From Alphaproteobacteria bacterium UBA3612 (GTDB lineage Bacteria > Pseudomonadota > Alphaproteobacteria > Sphingomonadales > Sphingomonadaceae): a stretch of 64,000 bases of DNA. Positions 16,764-25,029 of the stretch are shown piece by piece. The position numbers were made by a program, and so were the translations under genes. The notes under the pieces were generated by a model. The model was not told the DNA's origin. It ran no database searches and saw nothing but the letters and a program-made list of their open reading frames with translations. The stretch spans positions 1 to 64,000 of the forward strand of contig DFLT01000004.1 in the NCBI GenBank assembly GCA_002375465.1. The letters run 5' to 3'. How positions within the stretch are numbered: the stretch's first letter is position 1; every line of letters starts with the position of its first letter.

Positions 16764-18010
16764 GCGAGGAACCCGCCATCGCAGCAACCCACGCCATCGA
16801 ACCGTCCGAAAGTCCGCAACCGACGCCGGCCGATCCGCGGCCTTTCCAGTTGCGCGGTGACGCACCGCGCGTCGTGCGCCTGTCGCGAAAAGCGTTGACG
16901 GTGGTCGGCGGGATCGCCGCGCTCGGTGTCGGCGGTTCGCTCATTTACGCGCTTGTACCGGCGGACGAACGCGCCTCGGAAGAACTCTACAATACCGAGA
17001 GCCGTTCTGAGGCCGAGACAATTACCTCGGGGCCGCGCGACTATGCGGATGTCCCTCAGCTCGGTCCGCCGCTTCCCGGCGATCTTGGTGGGCCGATCGT
17101 CGCGGCTCAGGAACGTGGGCAAGACGTGCTGCTTCCGCCGGTCGGCACACAGATGGCCCAGCCTGATCCTCGTGCGCAGGCTGCCGAGGCCGCTCGTCAA
17201 CGTGCTGAACAAGAACGCGACGCCGCGCGCACGAGCAATGTATTTCTCGGTGGAACCGGTGGCGGACGGGGTATGTCGGCAGCTAGTCCATCGCTCCCGA
17301 GCCTGACGGCCGCTCCTGCAGTCCCGGATGCCGGGCCGCAGCCTCCAGCTGCACCGCAGAGCAATGTGGCCGGTAAGCGCGCATTTCTAGAGCGCACTTC
17401 CGACCCGCGAATCGCGAGCGTTGAACAGCTGACAACGCCCCTATCGCCCAACATCCTTCAGGCTGGCAGCATCATTCCAGCCGCCCTCATCACTGGAATT
17501 CGTTCCGATCTTCCCGGCCAGATCACCGCGCAGGTGACCGCGAATGTCTATGATAGCCCTACGGGACGTATCTTGCTGATCCCGCAGGGGTCGCGCCTGA
17601 TCGGAGAGTATGACAGCGATATCGCCGCCGGGCAGACCCGCGTGCTGCTCGCTTGGGATCGCCTCATCCTCCCCGGCGGTCGCTCGATCGCACTGGATCG
17701 TCAGCCTGCCGCTGACGGAGCCGGGTTCGCCGGGCTGCAGGACGGCGTGGATCAGCATTGGGGCAATCTGATGCGCGCTGCTGCCATCTCGACGCTGCTC
17801 GGTGTCGGTGCCGAACTCGGAGCGGATGGCGACGACGACCTCATCCGTGCTCTAAGGCGCGGAAGCCAGGATACAATCAATCAGACCGGCCAGCGGATCG
17901 TCGATCGGCAGCTGAATATCCAGCCGACGCTCACCATCCGGCCTGGCCACCCACTTCGCGTGATCCTGACCCGCGATCTGATCCTCGAGCCTGTTGGAGC
18001 AATGCGATGA
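16760..18010 (+). CDS. trbI: Conjugal transfer protein TrbI (VirB10-like)
   Basis: A 416-residue energy-sensing core protein. One membrane helix (VVGGIAALGVGGSLIYALV, about residues 52-70) precedes a proline/glutamine-rich linker. The VirB10 domain follows, with LQAGSIIPAALITGIRSDLP, GRILLIPQGSRLIGEYDSDI and VLLAWDRLILPGGRSI, ending IRPGHPLRVILTRDLILEP. The gene overlaps trbG and the DUF2274 gene by four bases each. Confidence 0.95.
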   Translation: MSEEPAIAATHAIEPSESPQPTPADPRPFQLRGDAPRVVRLSRKALTVVGGIAALGVGGSLIYALVPADERASEELYNTESRSEAETITSGPRDYADVPQLGPPLPGDLGGPIVAAQERGQDVLLPPVGTQMAQPDPRAQAAEAARQRAEQERDAARTSNVFLGGTGGGRGMSAASPSLPSLTAAPAVPDAGPQPPAAPQSNVAGKRAFLERTSDPRIASVEQLTTPLSPNILQAGSIIPAALITGIRSDLPGQITAQVTANVYDSPTGRILLIPQGSRLIGEYDSDIAAGQTRVLLAWDRLILPGGRSIALDRQPAADGAGFAGLQDGVDQHWGNLMRAAAISTLLGVGAELGADGDDDLIRALRRGSQDTINQTGQRIVDRQLNIQPTLTIRPGHPLRVILTRDLILEPVGAMR

Positions 18011-18231
18011 CAAAGCTGAAATTAGGGCCGCTGGTAAACGACAAGCCGGTCAAGCTTACGATAGAGCTTTCCGCATCCGTCCATCGCGATCTGACTGCCT
18101 ATGCCGCCGCTCTGGCGGCAGAGACGGGTGGCGATGCCGTGTCGGCGGAAAAGCTCATTGCGCCGATGGTCGCACGGTTCATGGCGACCGATCGCGGTTT
18201 CGCAAAGCATCGGCGGGCCACCAAGGTCTAA
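18007..18231 (+). CDS. DUF2274 protein, last gene of the trb operon
   Basis: A 74-residue protein, TKLKLGPLVNDKPVKLTIEL onward, of the DUF2274 family, which regularly follows trbI in proteobacterial conjugative elements. The pattern (short strand, then two helices with AEKLIAPMVARFMATD) resembles a ribbon-helix-helix-like DNA-binding protein, but no function is established. It is translationally coupled to trbI (ATGA). Only 12 bp separate its stop from the stop of the convergent gene. Confidence 0.85.
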   Translation: MTKLKLGPLVNDKPVKLTIELSASVHRDLTAYAAALAAETGGDAVSAEKLIAPMVARFMATDRGFAKHRRATKV

Positions 18232-18243
18232 AATCCTTCTCAT

Positions 18244-18546
18244 TTAATCACCCAGGAACCGGCGGCGGCGCTCGTCGGCCTCGATCTTGATGATCGCTTC
18301 TTCCGCACTGGCGCATTCAGCGCCGCGTACCGAACCGTCACGGCAGCCTTGGATTACCTGCCGTGCCTCCTCGGCGTTGGCGACGAAATACTGGACGCCG
18401 CGCGCATCGCTCGATTGCGCTGAGTGAACCGGCGGTTCGACCGTGGTCACTTCGACTGGAGCAAGGACAGGTCGCAACACGAACCCAGCACCGAACCCGA
18501 TGGCGAGGAGGACTAGCACGATGACTATGGTCTTGCCCTGCGTCAT
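18244..18546 (-). CDS. Small exclusion-type membrane protein (TrbK/EexN-like)
   Basis: A 100-residue protein with one N-terminal helix (TIVIVLVLLAIGFGAGFVL) and a periplasmic tail carrying CRDGSVRGAECASAEEA. This is close to the two-cysteine pattern (Cys, about 8 residues, Cys-x-x-A-x-x-A) of EexN/TrbK entry-exclusion proteins. It ends ERRRRFLGD. The ATG at 18546 overlaps the LysR stop (ATGA), so the two form a minus-strand unit running into the trb operon. The exclusion function is inferred from shape and location. Confidence 0.65.
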   Translation of the reverse strand: MTQGKTIVIVLVLLAIGFGAGFVLRPVLAPVEVTTVEPPVHSAQSSDARGVQYFVANAEEARQVIQGCRDGSVRGAECASAEEAIIKIEADERRRRFLGD

Positions 18547-19493
18547 GTCGACTCTCCCGAGCGGCGGGCTCCCATCGCAGCCGTGTCGAGTTCGAACGAC
18601 AAAGCATAGCGATTGCGAACGTAGCCGAGGAACTGTTTGAGCACGGGATTCGCGTTGTCCGCCCGCCAATACCCGGAATATACAACAAGTGCCGGTCCCT
18701 GTTCGCCTTGCACCGGACGATAGACAACATCTGGATAATGCGCGCCGGTAACGCCCTCACAGCCAACTGAGAGCATACCGGTTTCACCAAGCAGGCTTAG
18801 GATCGTCTCGCGACTGACCGGATGCAGACACACGTCAGGATGACCACCAGATTGCCATAACCGCCCGATCAGCATGTCGCGAATATCGGGACCAGGATCG
18901 GCTGCCGGAAGTACGAAGCGCTGTTCGCGCAGGTCCGTCCAATTGATGATTTCACGCTCAGCGAGTTCATGATTGTTTGGAATCGCCAAATAGACATGCT
19001 CGCTCCAGAACGAAACGTGGCGATAGTCGTCGCGGTCGACTTCCCCTATCAAGATGGCGATATCGATCTCGCCGCTATCGATGCCTGCAAACAGAACGCT
19101 TCGATCCGCCTCTACACCTTCTATGGCGACGTCCGGATTATCGCGCTGAGAGCTGACAAGGGTCGCGCGTAGGTTTCCCGCCGATATCGAGCTGTTAAAT
19201 CCAACGGTCAGATTGCCGGCGCGGCCTTTGCCGGCTGCACGTGTCGTAGCGATCATCCGGTCGGCATTGGCGACCATCGGCCGGGCACTGTGCAGGAATT
19301 GCCGCCCTATCTTGGTAATCTTCACCCCGGCCCGCGTTCTGATAAACAGTTCGCTGCCAATTGACCGTTCCAGCTTGAGGACCGCCCGGCTCAGGGTGGA
19401 TTGCTCGACATCCAATGCGCGGGCCGCTCGATAGAAGCTACCGTGATCCGCTGCCGCGATCGCGTATCGAAGCTGACGCATATTGAACGGCAT
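18543..19493 (-). CDS. LysR-family transcriptional regulator
   Basis: A 316-residue regulator. The N-terminal winged helix-turn-helix (MRQLRYAIAAADHGSFYRAA to DVEQSTLSRAVLKLERSIGS, residues 5-50) is followed by the ligand-binding domain starting KGRAGNLTVGFNSSISAGNL. ATG 19493 is chosen because it sits just before the helix-turn-helix. The frame is open 48 bases further upstream. It is coupled to the exclusion-like gene and convergent to the trb operon, so it may respond to or control conjugation functions. No operator or ligand is evident. Confidence 0.9.
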   Translation of the reverse strand: MPFNMRQLRYAIAAADHGSFYRAARALDVEQSTLSRAVLKLERSIGSELFIRTRAGVKITKIGRQFLHSARPMVANADRMIATTRAAGKGRAGNLTVGFNSSISAGNLRATLVSSQRDNPDVAIEGVEADRSVLFAGIDSGEIDIAILIGEVDRDDYRHVSFWSEHVYLAIPNNHELAEREIINWTDLREQRFVLPAADPGPDIRDMLIGRLWQSGGHPDVCLHPVSRETILSLLGETGMLSVGCEGVTGAHYPDVVYRPVQGEQGPALVVYSGYWRADNANPVLKQFLGYVRNRYALSFELDTAAMGARRSGEST

Positions 19494-19987
19494 ATCACTC
19501 GCTCGCTGCGACGTGGCCCGTTGGACTGGGAACCTGGGCAAAATTTCCCGTCGCAGCTAATCGTCGCTTCAGAGCACCACGCGATATTTTGTGCCGAAGA
19601 GCCTCTGCGAAGACCTGCATGTTCCTTCCCAAATCAGTTTCTCAAAAAGATGCCGCGCATCTCCTATTAGACGATTGGGAAAGAAGAACATTACAGTCCC
19701 CCGATTCTCGATCTTATATGGTCAGAACCGTTGCGGGGCCTATCGGCCCATCGGCAGAGGGCGACAAACCGCGAGTGAGGGCCCCGAATGCAAAATCACC
19801 ATAGTGCTATAGCGAAGACATAGTTCGCATTTTCATCGCGAGTGGCCCGCCAGCAACCTCCCGCATGAAAACTTGGCGGGCTGCTGGACCAAGAAATCGA
19901 GCTGTATTGGAATTGACAACTAGCGCTCGTCGCGCGTTGTACAGGCGGCCTGAATTGCATACATTTTCTCGGGGCATCGAAGAGTCG
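19494..19987. other. Intergenic region upstream of the LysR gene
   Basis: About 490 bases without a supported gene. The left part should hold the LysR promoter. An 8-bp inverted repeat (GCCCGCCA at 19845-19852, TGGCGGGC at 19874-19881, 21 bases apart) overlaps a second one (CCAGCA/TGCTGG at 19850-19855 and 19882-19887). The short open frames here have no recognisable similarity. Confidence 0.45.
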
Positions 19988-20394
19988 ATGAATTCAAATG
20001 GTCGGATTAGCATTGTGGTGCCGAGGAACAACTCTCTTCGTATTTATGCACTGCTAGCGGCAATTGGTTACACGATACTGGCAAGTCTGCTCATTCCGAC
20101 AGGAAGCCTTGGCATCCTTGCCTGGGCCGCTGCTCCGGCAGGAGTCTCTGGGCTTCTAGTATTGTTGGTATCAGATGCAAAAGGATCGCCTTTCTGGCTC
20201 ACTGTCCAAGCTATATTACTTGTGCCCTCCAAGCTATATTACTTGTGCCCGGTGCTCCGATTCTAATCTGGGGTTTGGCGATAAACCCCGGCCTCAGCAA
20301 CCATTTGGTCGCACTTTTTTTACCGATATACCAGTTCGCTTTTATGATCATTGCGGGCGTAGGCTTCCGGCTAATCCAAGCAATCAAGTCTTGA
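19988..20394 (+). pseudogene. Small membrane protein gene broken by a 23-bp tandem duplication
   Basis: From ATG 19988 the frame encodes hydrophobic segments (IYALLAAIGYTILASLLIPT, LGILAWAAAPAGVSGLLVLL) and then runs into a 23-bp direct repeat (20205-20227 and 20228-20250) that shifts the frame to a stop at 20264-20266. Removing one copy in thought restores a single frame to TGA 20392-20394. It gives a 127-residue protein with two further hydrophobic stretches (VPGAPILIWGLAINPGLS, LFLPIYQFAFMIIAGVGF). The restored protein has four putative membrane helices. I do not recognise the family. Confidence 0.65.
20205..20250. repeat. Perfect 23-bp tandem direct repeat, two copies
   Basis: The unit starts TCCAAGCTATATTACTTG and ends TGCCC, with copies at 20205-20227 and 20228-20250. 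It lies inside a membrane-protein frame and its length is not a multiple of three, so it destroys the frame. It looks like a replication-slippage duplication. Confidence 0.9.
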
Positions 20395-20413
20395 GTGCGG
20401 GATGACCGCACTC
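20393..20413 (+). terminator. Hairpin over the stop of the small membrane-protein gene
   Basis: GAGTGCGG and CCGCACTC form a perfect 8-bp stem around a 5-base loop, overlapping the TGA at 20392-20394. A C-rich stretch follows instead of a T-run. It may act as a weak terminator or protect the 3' end. Confidence 0.4.
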
Positions 20414-20476
20414 CACCCCCCTTCATAAAAAGGAAGGCGGGACACTCATCTGTGCCCACTCCGTCGCCATCCCGGT

Positions 20477-20749
20477 TTATATGTAAACTGTACCCGGATT
20501 GCCGATACAGGCGGGCGTCGCACCTGCTGCTCGGGCTTCACTGAAATTCCTGAAGGCGCGGTCCCCTAGAAAGAGTCCGGTGCGGTCGCGCAGTCGAAGT
20601 CGGGGCGGCGGGGCGGTGACAGTGTCGTCCGCCATTCCTTCGGTCATTGTGGCAGCCACCGGTAGCGAGCCCGCCGGGGTCGGAAGGCTGGTGCGCTGGT
20701 CAGGGGCAGGAAGGCGGCGAACGAAGAATTCGACTGGCAAGAGCGCCAT
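20477..20749 (-). CDS. Hypothetical ORF, doubtful
   Basis: A 90-codon open frame starting MALLPVEFFVRRLPAPDQRT. It is rich in Arg, Pro and Ala and has no motif I recognise. The ATG has no clear ribosome binding site. It is the only sizeable frame in the 0.5-kb gap before the amidohydrolase gene, and could be a lineage-specific small protein or non-coding sequence. Confidence 0.3.
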   Translation of the reverse strand: MALLPVEFFVRRLPAPDQRTSLPTPAGSLPVAATMTEGMADDTVTAPPPRLRLRDRTGLFLGDRAFRNFSEARAAGATPACIGNPGTVYI

Positions 20750-20842
20750 ATAAGATGCGCATTCCCCGCCGCACTCAGGGCGGTGATCGTGCACGATCGC
20801 GACGGATCGCCGCTTTGGCTTGCGAGCCTTGCAGCTATATTC

Positions 20843-20870
20843 TATAAGCTATAAGAAAATAAGCTGAGCG
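20843..20870 (+). promoter_or_regulatory. Candidate promoter/operator of the amidohydrolase genes
   Basis: Sixty-two bases upstream of the first amidohydrolase ATG lies TATAAG-C-TATAAGAAAAT followed by AAGCTGAGCG. The same elements (TATAAG, TATAAGAAAAT, GCTGAGC) occur in the same order and orientation upstream of the Coq4-family gene at 25955-25990. The A/T-rich repeats may be a -10 region with an overlapping operator. Confidence 0.4.
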
Positions 20871-20931
20871 GGGCGGGAATCGTGGTGATTCCTTCACAGA
20901 GCGAGGCACTATTGGGAGGAGGGATCATTTT

Positions 20932-22683
20932 ATGTCTAATATGCTAATTGCGGGCGGCACTGTTGTTGATGGCACCGGTGCGAAGGGATACAAATCCGAC
21001 GTGCGCATTGCCGATGGTCGCATCGTCGAGATCGGCGAACATCTTTCGCCGCGGGATGGCGAAGAGGTGTTCCAGGCGGATGGCGCCATCGTAGCGCCCG
21101 GTTTTATTGAGGCGCACACCCATTACGACGCGACAATGTGGTGGAAGAACGATCTTGACCCTCTGCCTGCTTATGGCGCGACAACGATCATCACCGGCAA
21201 TTGCGGCTTCACAGCAGCACCGATCCATGATGATCCCGAAGTGCAGCTTGAGATGGCAAAGATCTTCTCATTCTTCGAAGATATCCCGCTCGAACCTTTT
21301 CAGAAGCACGTGCCTTGGGAATGGCGCAAATGGTCCGAATACAAGGCATCGGTCGAAAGGAACATTGAGCTTCCGGTCAATCAGGCGACTTATGCCGGGC
21401 ACATCGCCATTCGCCTTGCGGCAATGGGCATGGAGGCGTGGGAGCGCGTGGCCACGGCTGAAGAGCGGAAGAAGATGCAGGCGATGTTGGTCGATGCGCT
21501 CGATGCCGGCGCGCTCGGGCTTTCTACCAACCTGCTGGACCATGACGGCGAGGACCGTCCAATTCCTACGCTGATGGCCGACGATGCCGAGTTCGAAGCG
21601 ATATTCGATGTGCTCGAACGCTACCCGGCCTCCACCATGCAGTGCATCATCGATGTCGCTTTGATGCGCGATAATGGACACGAACAGGCGGAACGCATGC
21701 ATCGCCTGCTCAAAGGGCGGAATGTGCGCATCCAGCTGACCGGCGGTATCCCGACCTCTGAATATCAGACCTATCGGCTGGACCAGATGATAGGCATCAT
21801 CAGTGCGATGCGCGAGGACGGGATCGACGTCTGGCCTGGCTACGGTCACGTACCGCTTACCGCGCAGCTGTCGATCTACAAATCACTGCTGTTCGCGCAA
21901 TCGGGTGACTATGTCTGGCACGAAGCCGTGCTGGCCGAAGGCGAGGAAGCCAAGGCGGCAATCCTGCGCGACGAGGACTGGCGCGCCCGGGCACGCGAAT
22001 CGTGGGACAATAAGGTCTACGCCCACTCTCCGATGAGCCAGCCGCATATGCTGCTGCTGACCGAACTGGGTTCAGACAGCGGACACGGTCCGTTCTGTAC
22101 ACTGGCCGAATATGCCGAAGAACTTGGCGTTCATCGTTCCGACGCGATGGCCGAGTGGCTGCTGAAAAACGGCGTCTCTTCATCCATCCGGATGGAGCCG
22201 ATGGCAATGAATGATAACGCGGTTGTGGAGATGGTGCGCGATCCCAAAACGGTAGGCAACATAACCGACGCCGGCGCACATCTGCAGATGCTGTGTGGCG
22301 GTGGCGAAAATGTGATCTATCTCACCAAATATGTGAAGGAACTGAAAGCGATTTCAGTTGAGGAAGCGATCAATTCGATGACCGGCAAGGTCGCCGATCA
22401 CTTCCACCTTGCCGATGTGGGCACGATCGACATTGGCAAGCGCGCGGATATTGTCGTGTTTAATCTGGAAGATATTCAGCAGCACGACATGGAGAAGCGC
22501 TTCGATGTTACCGATGGAAAGGGTGGTACCACGTGGCGCTATACGCGCCCCGCAGGCGGCCTGAAACTGACGCTGGTCAACGGCGTGGCGACTTTCCGAG
22601 ACGGAAAGCAGACGGATGCGTTGCCGGGCGAGTTCCTTACGCCCGAACTTGCCGCCGAGATGCAGGCGCAGGCAGCCGAGTAA
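20932..22683 (+). CDS. Amidohydrolase family 3 protein (N-acyl-D-amino-acid deacylase-like), copy 1
   Basis: A 583-residue metal-dependent hydrolase of the D-aminoacylase/dihydroorotase-like superfamily. The start MSNMLIAGGTVVDGTGAKGY and the end DIGKRADIVVF with TWRYTRPAGGLKLTLVNG build the usual beta-sandwich domain. The metal site shows HTHYD (His62, His64), the bridging-cysteine region GNCGF (Cys91) and the late aspartate in DAGAHLQML. The two middle histidines that bind zinc in D-aminoacylase (THxRxE and SHxK contexts) are not recognisable, so metal content and substrate may differ. A paralogue of the same length follows 76 bp downstream. AGGAGGG precedes the ATG. Confidence 0.88.
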   Translation: MSNMLIAGGTVVDGTGAKGYKSDVRIADGRIVEIGEHLSPRDGEEVFQADGAIVAPGFIEAHTHYDATMWWKNDLDPLPAYGATTIITGNCGFTAAPIHDDPEVQLEMAKIFSFFEDIPLEPFQKHVPWEWRKWSEYKASVERNIELPVNQATYAGHIAIRLAAMGMEAWERVATAEERKKMQAMLVDALDAGALGLSTNLLDHDGEDRPIPTLMADDAEFEAIFDVLERYPASTMQCIIDVALMRDNGHEQAERMHRLLKGRNVRIQLTGGIPTSEYQTYRLDQMIGIISAMREDGIDVWPGYGHVPLTAQLSIYKSLLFAQSGDYVWHEAVLAEGEEAKAAILRDEDWRARARESWDNKVYAHSPMSQPHMLLLTELGSDSGHGPFCTLAEYAEELGVHRSDAMAEWLLKNGVSSSIRMEPMAMNDNAVVEMVRDPKTVGNITDAGAHLQMLCGGGENVIYLTKYVKELKAISVEEAINSMTGKVADHFHLADVGTIDIGKRADIVVFNLEDIQQHDMEKRFDVTDGKGGTTWRYTRPAGGLKLTLVNGVATFRDGKQTDALPGEFLTPELAAEMQAQAAE

Positions 22684-22759
22684 TCACTGAACCCTGAACG
22701 TGCCTCATCGGGAAGCCCGAGAGGCCGACAATGCGATGACAAACTAAGGAGAGTCCGAG

Positions 22760-24511
22760 ATGACGACATCTATCCTGATCAAGAACGGCACCGTTGTTGA
22801 CGGAACCGGCGGGCCGGCGCGAAAGGCCGACGTGCGTATCGAGCGCGACCGCATAGCAGCAATCGAGCCCTCCCTAGACGCCAGGGACGGCGAAGAGGTC
22901 TTCGATGCAAAGGGATGTCACGTGACCCCCGGCTTTATCGAAACCCACACACATTATGATGCCTCGATGTGGTGGCAGCCGGAATTGGATCCGCAGCCAG
23001 GCAATGGTGCGACCACCGTCATCCTGGGAAATTGTGGTTTTACCGCTGCGCCGCTCTCGAAGGAGAAGGCCGCGCAGATGGAGATGATCAAAATCTTCTC
23101 GTTTTTCGAGGATATTCCGATGGGGCCGTTCCTGGAGCACGTGCCGTGGGATTGGGAAAAATGGTCCGAATACAAAAACGCCATGACTACAAAGGTGAAA
23201 ATCCCCCTGAATTATTCGGCTTATGTCGGGCACATTGCGCTCCGCCTCGCCGCCATGGGTGTTGAAGCCTGGGAACGTGCTGCGACCGCGCAGGAAATCG
23301 AGCGCATGGCGGAATTGTTGGAAGATGCACTGGATGCAGGCGCGCTTGGCCTGTCGGACAATCTGCACGACCATGACGGCGACGATCGTCCGATCCCGAC
23401 ACTGAAAGCGGAGGATGAAGAGTTTGAAGCCCTTTTCGATGTGATGGCGCGGTATCCGCAAACCACATACCAGGTTATCGTCGATACCTTCATGCGCATG
23501 ACCGCGCCTGATCAGATGACGCGTCTCGAACGTCTGACGCGTGGCCGTGGCATCCGAATGCAGATTGCCGGCGCGGTGCCGACGCTGGGATTCCAGAAGC
23601 CTATTCTGGCCAAGTGCCAGGAAACGCTCAATTCCATGCGTGAAGCCGGGGCCGACGTATGGCCCGGATTTGCTCATGTTTCGCCAACGAGCACACTTAG
23701 CCTGACCAAATCGCTGATCTTCGCGCAATCGAACGACTACGTTTGGCACGAAGTCGTCTTGGCCGATAGCGATGACGAGAAGCGGGCTCTGCTTGCTGAC
23801 GAAGACTGGCGTGTCCGTGCTCGCAACAGCTGGGACACAAAGGCCTGGGATCACTCCCCGTTGAAGAATCCGGATGAGCTTTTCCTTCTGGATTCGGAAA
23901 ACGGCAAGGGGCCGGTTGGCGGAACGCTGAAGGAATATGCTGACGAGCGCGGTCAGCACCGCAGCGACGCGATGGCCGACTGGATTCTCGATAACGGTGT
24001 CAAGTCGACCGTGCACATGGCACCCTTCCCGAAGGACGAGGAATTGACCGTCGAGCTCATGAAGAGCGAGCAGGCCCTCGGCAATGTTTCCGACGCCGGC
24101 GCCCACCTCCAGATGTTGTGTGGTGGTGGCGAGAATATCCTCACCTTCACAAAATATGTGGCGGAAGGCCACCTGACGATGGAAGAGGCGGTCCATTATT
24201 TGACTGGCAAACCAGCAAGGTTCTTCAATCTTCAGGAAACCGGAACGCTTGAAGTTGGCAAGCGCGCCGACATCGCAGTCTTCGACCTCGATGAGATCGA
24301 GTACCAGACCATCGAAAAGGCATGGGACATGCCCGATGGCAAGGGGGGCACGACATGGCGCTTTACGCGTCCGGCCGCGCCCATGCGTCTCACGCTCGTT
24401 AACGGCGTAGCAACCTTCCGCGACGGGAAGCAGACGGATGCGCGTCCGGGAGAATATCTCGTTCCGGCGCTGGCTAATGAGAATGAGAGAATTCTAGAAG
24501 CGGCTGAATAA
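22760..24511 (+). CDS. Amidohydrolase family 3 protein (N-acyl-D-amino-acid deacylase-like), copy 2
   Basis: This 583-residue paralogue of the upstream gene is collinear along its whole length: HTHYD (His63, His65), GNCGF (Cys92), WPGFAHVSPTSTLSLTKSLI, DAGAHLQML and TLVNGVATFRDGKQTD. As in copy 1, the region where D-aminoacylase has its second and third metal-binding histidines reads differently (YPQTTYQVIVDT, IRMQIAGAVPT). The equal lengths and shared deviations suggest a tandem duplication followed by specialisation. AAGGAGA precedes the ATG. A strong terminator lies 50 bp after the stop. Confidence 0.88.
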   Translation: MTTSILIKNGTVVDGTGGPARKADVRIERDRIAAIEPSLDARDGEEVFDAKGCHVTPGFIETHTHYDASMWWQPELDPQPGNGATTVILGNCGFTAAPLSKEKAAQMEMIKIFSFFEDIPMGPFLEHVPWDWEKWSEYKNAMTTKVKIPLNYSAYVGHIALRLAAMGVEAWERAATAQEIERMAELLEDALDAGALGLSDNLHDHDGDDRPIPTLKAEDEEFEALFDVMARYPQTTYQVIVDTFMRMTAPDQMTRLERLTRGRGIRMQIAGAVPTLGFQKPILAKCQETLNSMREAGADVWPGFAHVSPTSTLSLTKSLIFAQSNDYVWHEVVLADSDDEKRALLADEDWRVRARNSWDTKAWDHSPLKNPDELFLLDSENGKGPVGGTLKEYADERGQHRSDAMADWILDNGVKSTVHMAPFPKDEELTVELMKSEQALGNVSDAGAHLQMLCGGGENILTFTKYVAEGHLTMEEAVHYLTGKPARFFNLQETGTLEVGKRADIAVFDLDEIEYQTIEKAWDMPDGKGGTTWRFTRPAAPMRLTLVNGVATFRDGKQTDARPGEYLVPALANENERILEAAE

Positions 24512-24560
24512 AGCTTCTCCGCTATTCCCCTCCCTGTAAGCGCATAGCCGCTACACTCTC

Positions 24561-24590
24561 CCCGCCCGGTCATTGCCGGGCGGGTTTTTT
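24561..24590 (+). terminator. Rho-independent terminator after the amidohydrolase pair
   Basis: CCCGCCCGG and CCGGGCGGG form a perfect 9-bp stem around a 6-base loop, followed by six T (24585-24590). This is a textbook intrinsic terminator for the rightward amidohydrolase transcript. Confidence 0.92.
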
Positions 24591-25029
24591 CTGAAGTCGG
24601 GGCGAGGGGATTCGAGAAGATTGGTCTGTGTCGCCGCTACCAAAACAGGACATCCGATGCCTTCCGTGAAGAGGCCAATCTAATTGGTATGTAATTCGTC
24701 ACAGCCGGTCTTGGGGCGGACAAGGGGCGTCAGCGATTTGCGGCACACGGTGCGGCTCTCAGCTTTACCGGCCTTTTCCTCAAGCTAACAGGGAGATCAC
24801 TTGGTCTCGGCGGCTGGAGAACGGCGTTTCACTGGTCGAGCGACTGACCGGCGACCGGGTTTCAGATTATTACGGGTATAGCTTTCGAGAGTGGCTTGGC
24901 GTGACTATCGCAGTCACCCACTCGATCTGCATTTGGCGGCGCGGCCGCAGATCGCCTTGGAGTGCCCAAGGCGGCGTAGGCGCTCCGTGAACTCAGTTTT
25001 GTCCCAGAGCGCCTAAATCCAAACGAGCC
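24591..25029. other. Intergenic region with no gene seen
   Basis: About 440 bases between the terminator and the stop of the convergent Coq4-family gene. I found no reading frame with family similarity and no further strong hairpin. It may contain eroded coding sequence, but nothing can be named. Confidence 0.5.

Noticed and set aside
18232..20931. Attachment site or tRNA gene marking the end of an integrated conjugative element
   Set aside because: No tRNA-like sequence, no integrase gene and no repeated att core could be found at this border.
22874..24196. 440-codon open frame antisense to the second amidohydrolase
   Set aside because: The plus strand encodes a full-length conserved enzyme; the antisense product has no recognisable motif and a similar shadow occurs in its paralogue.
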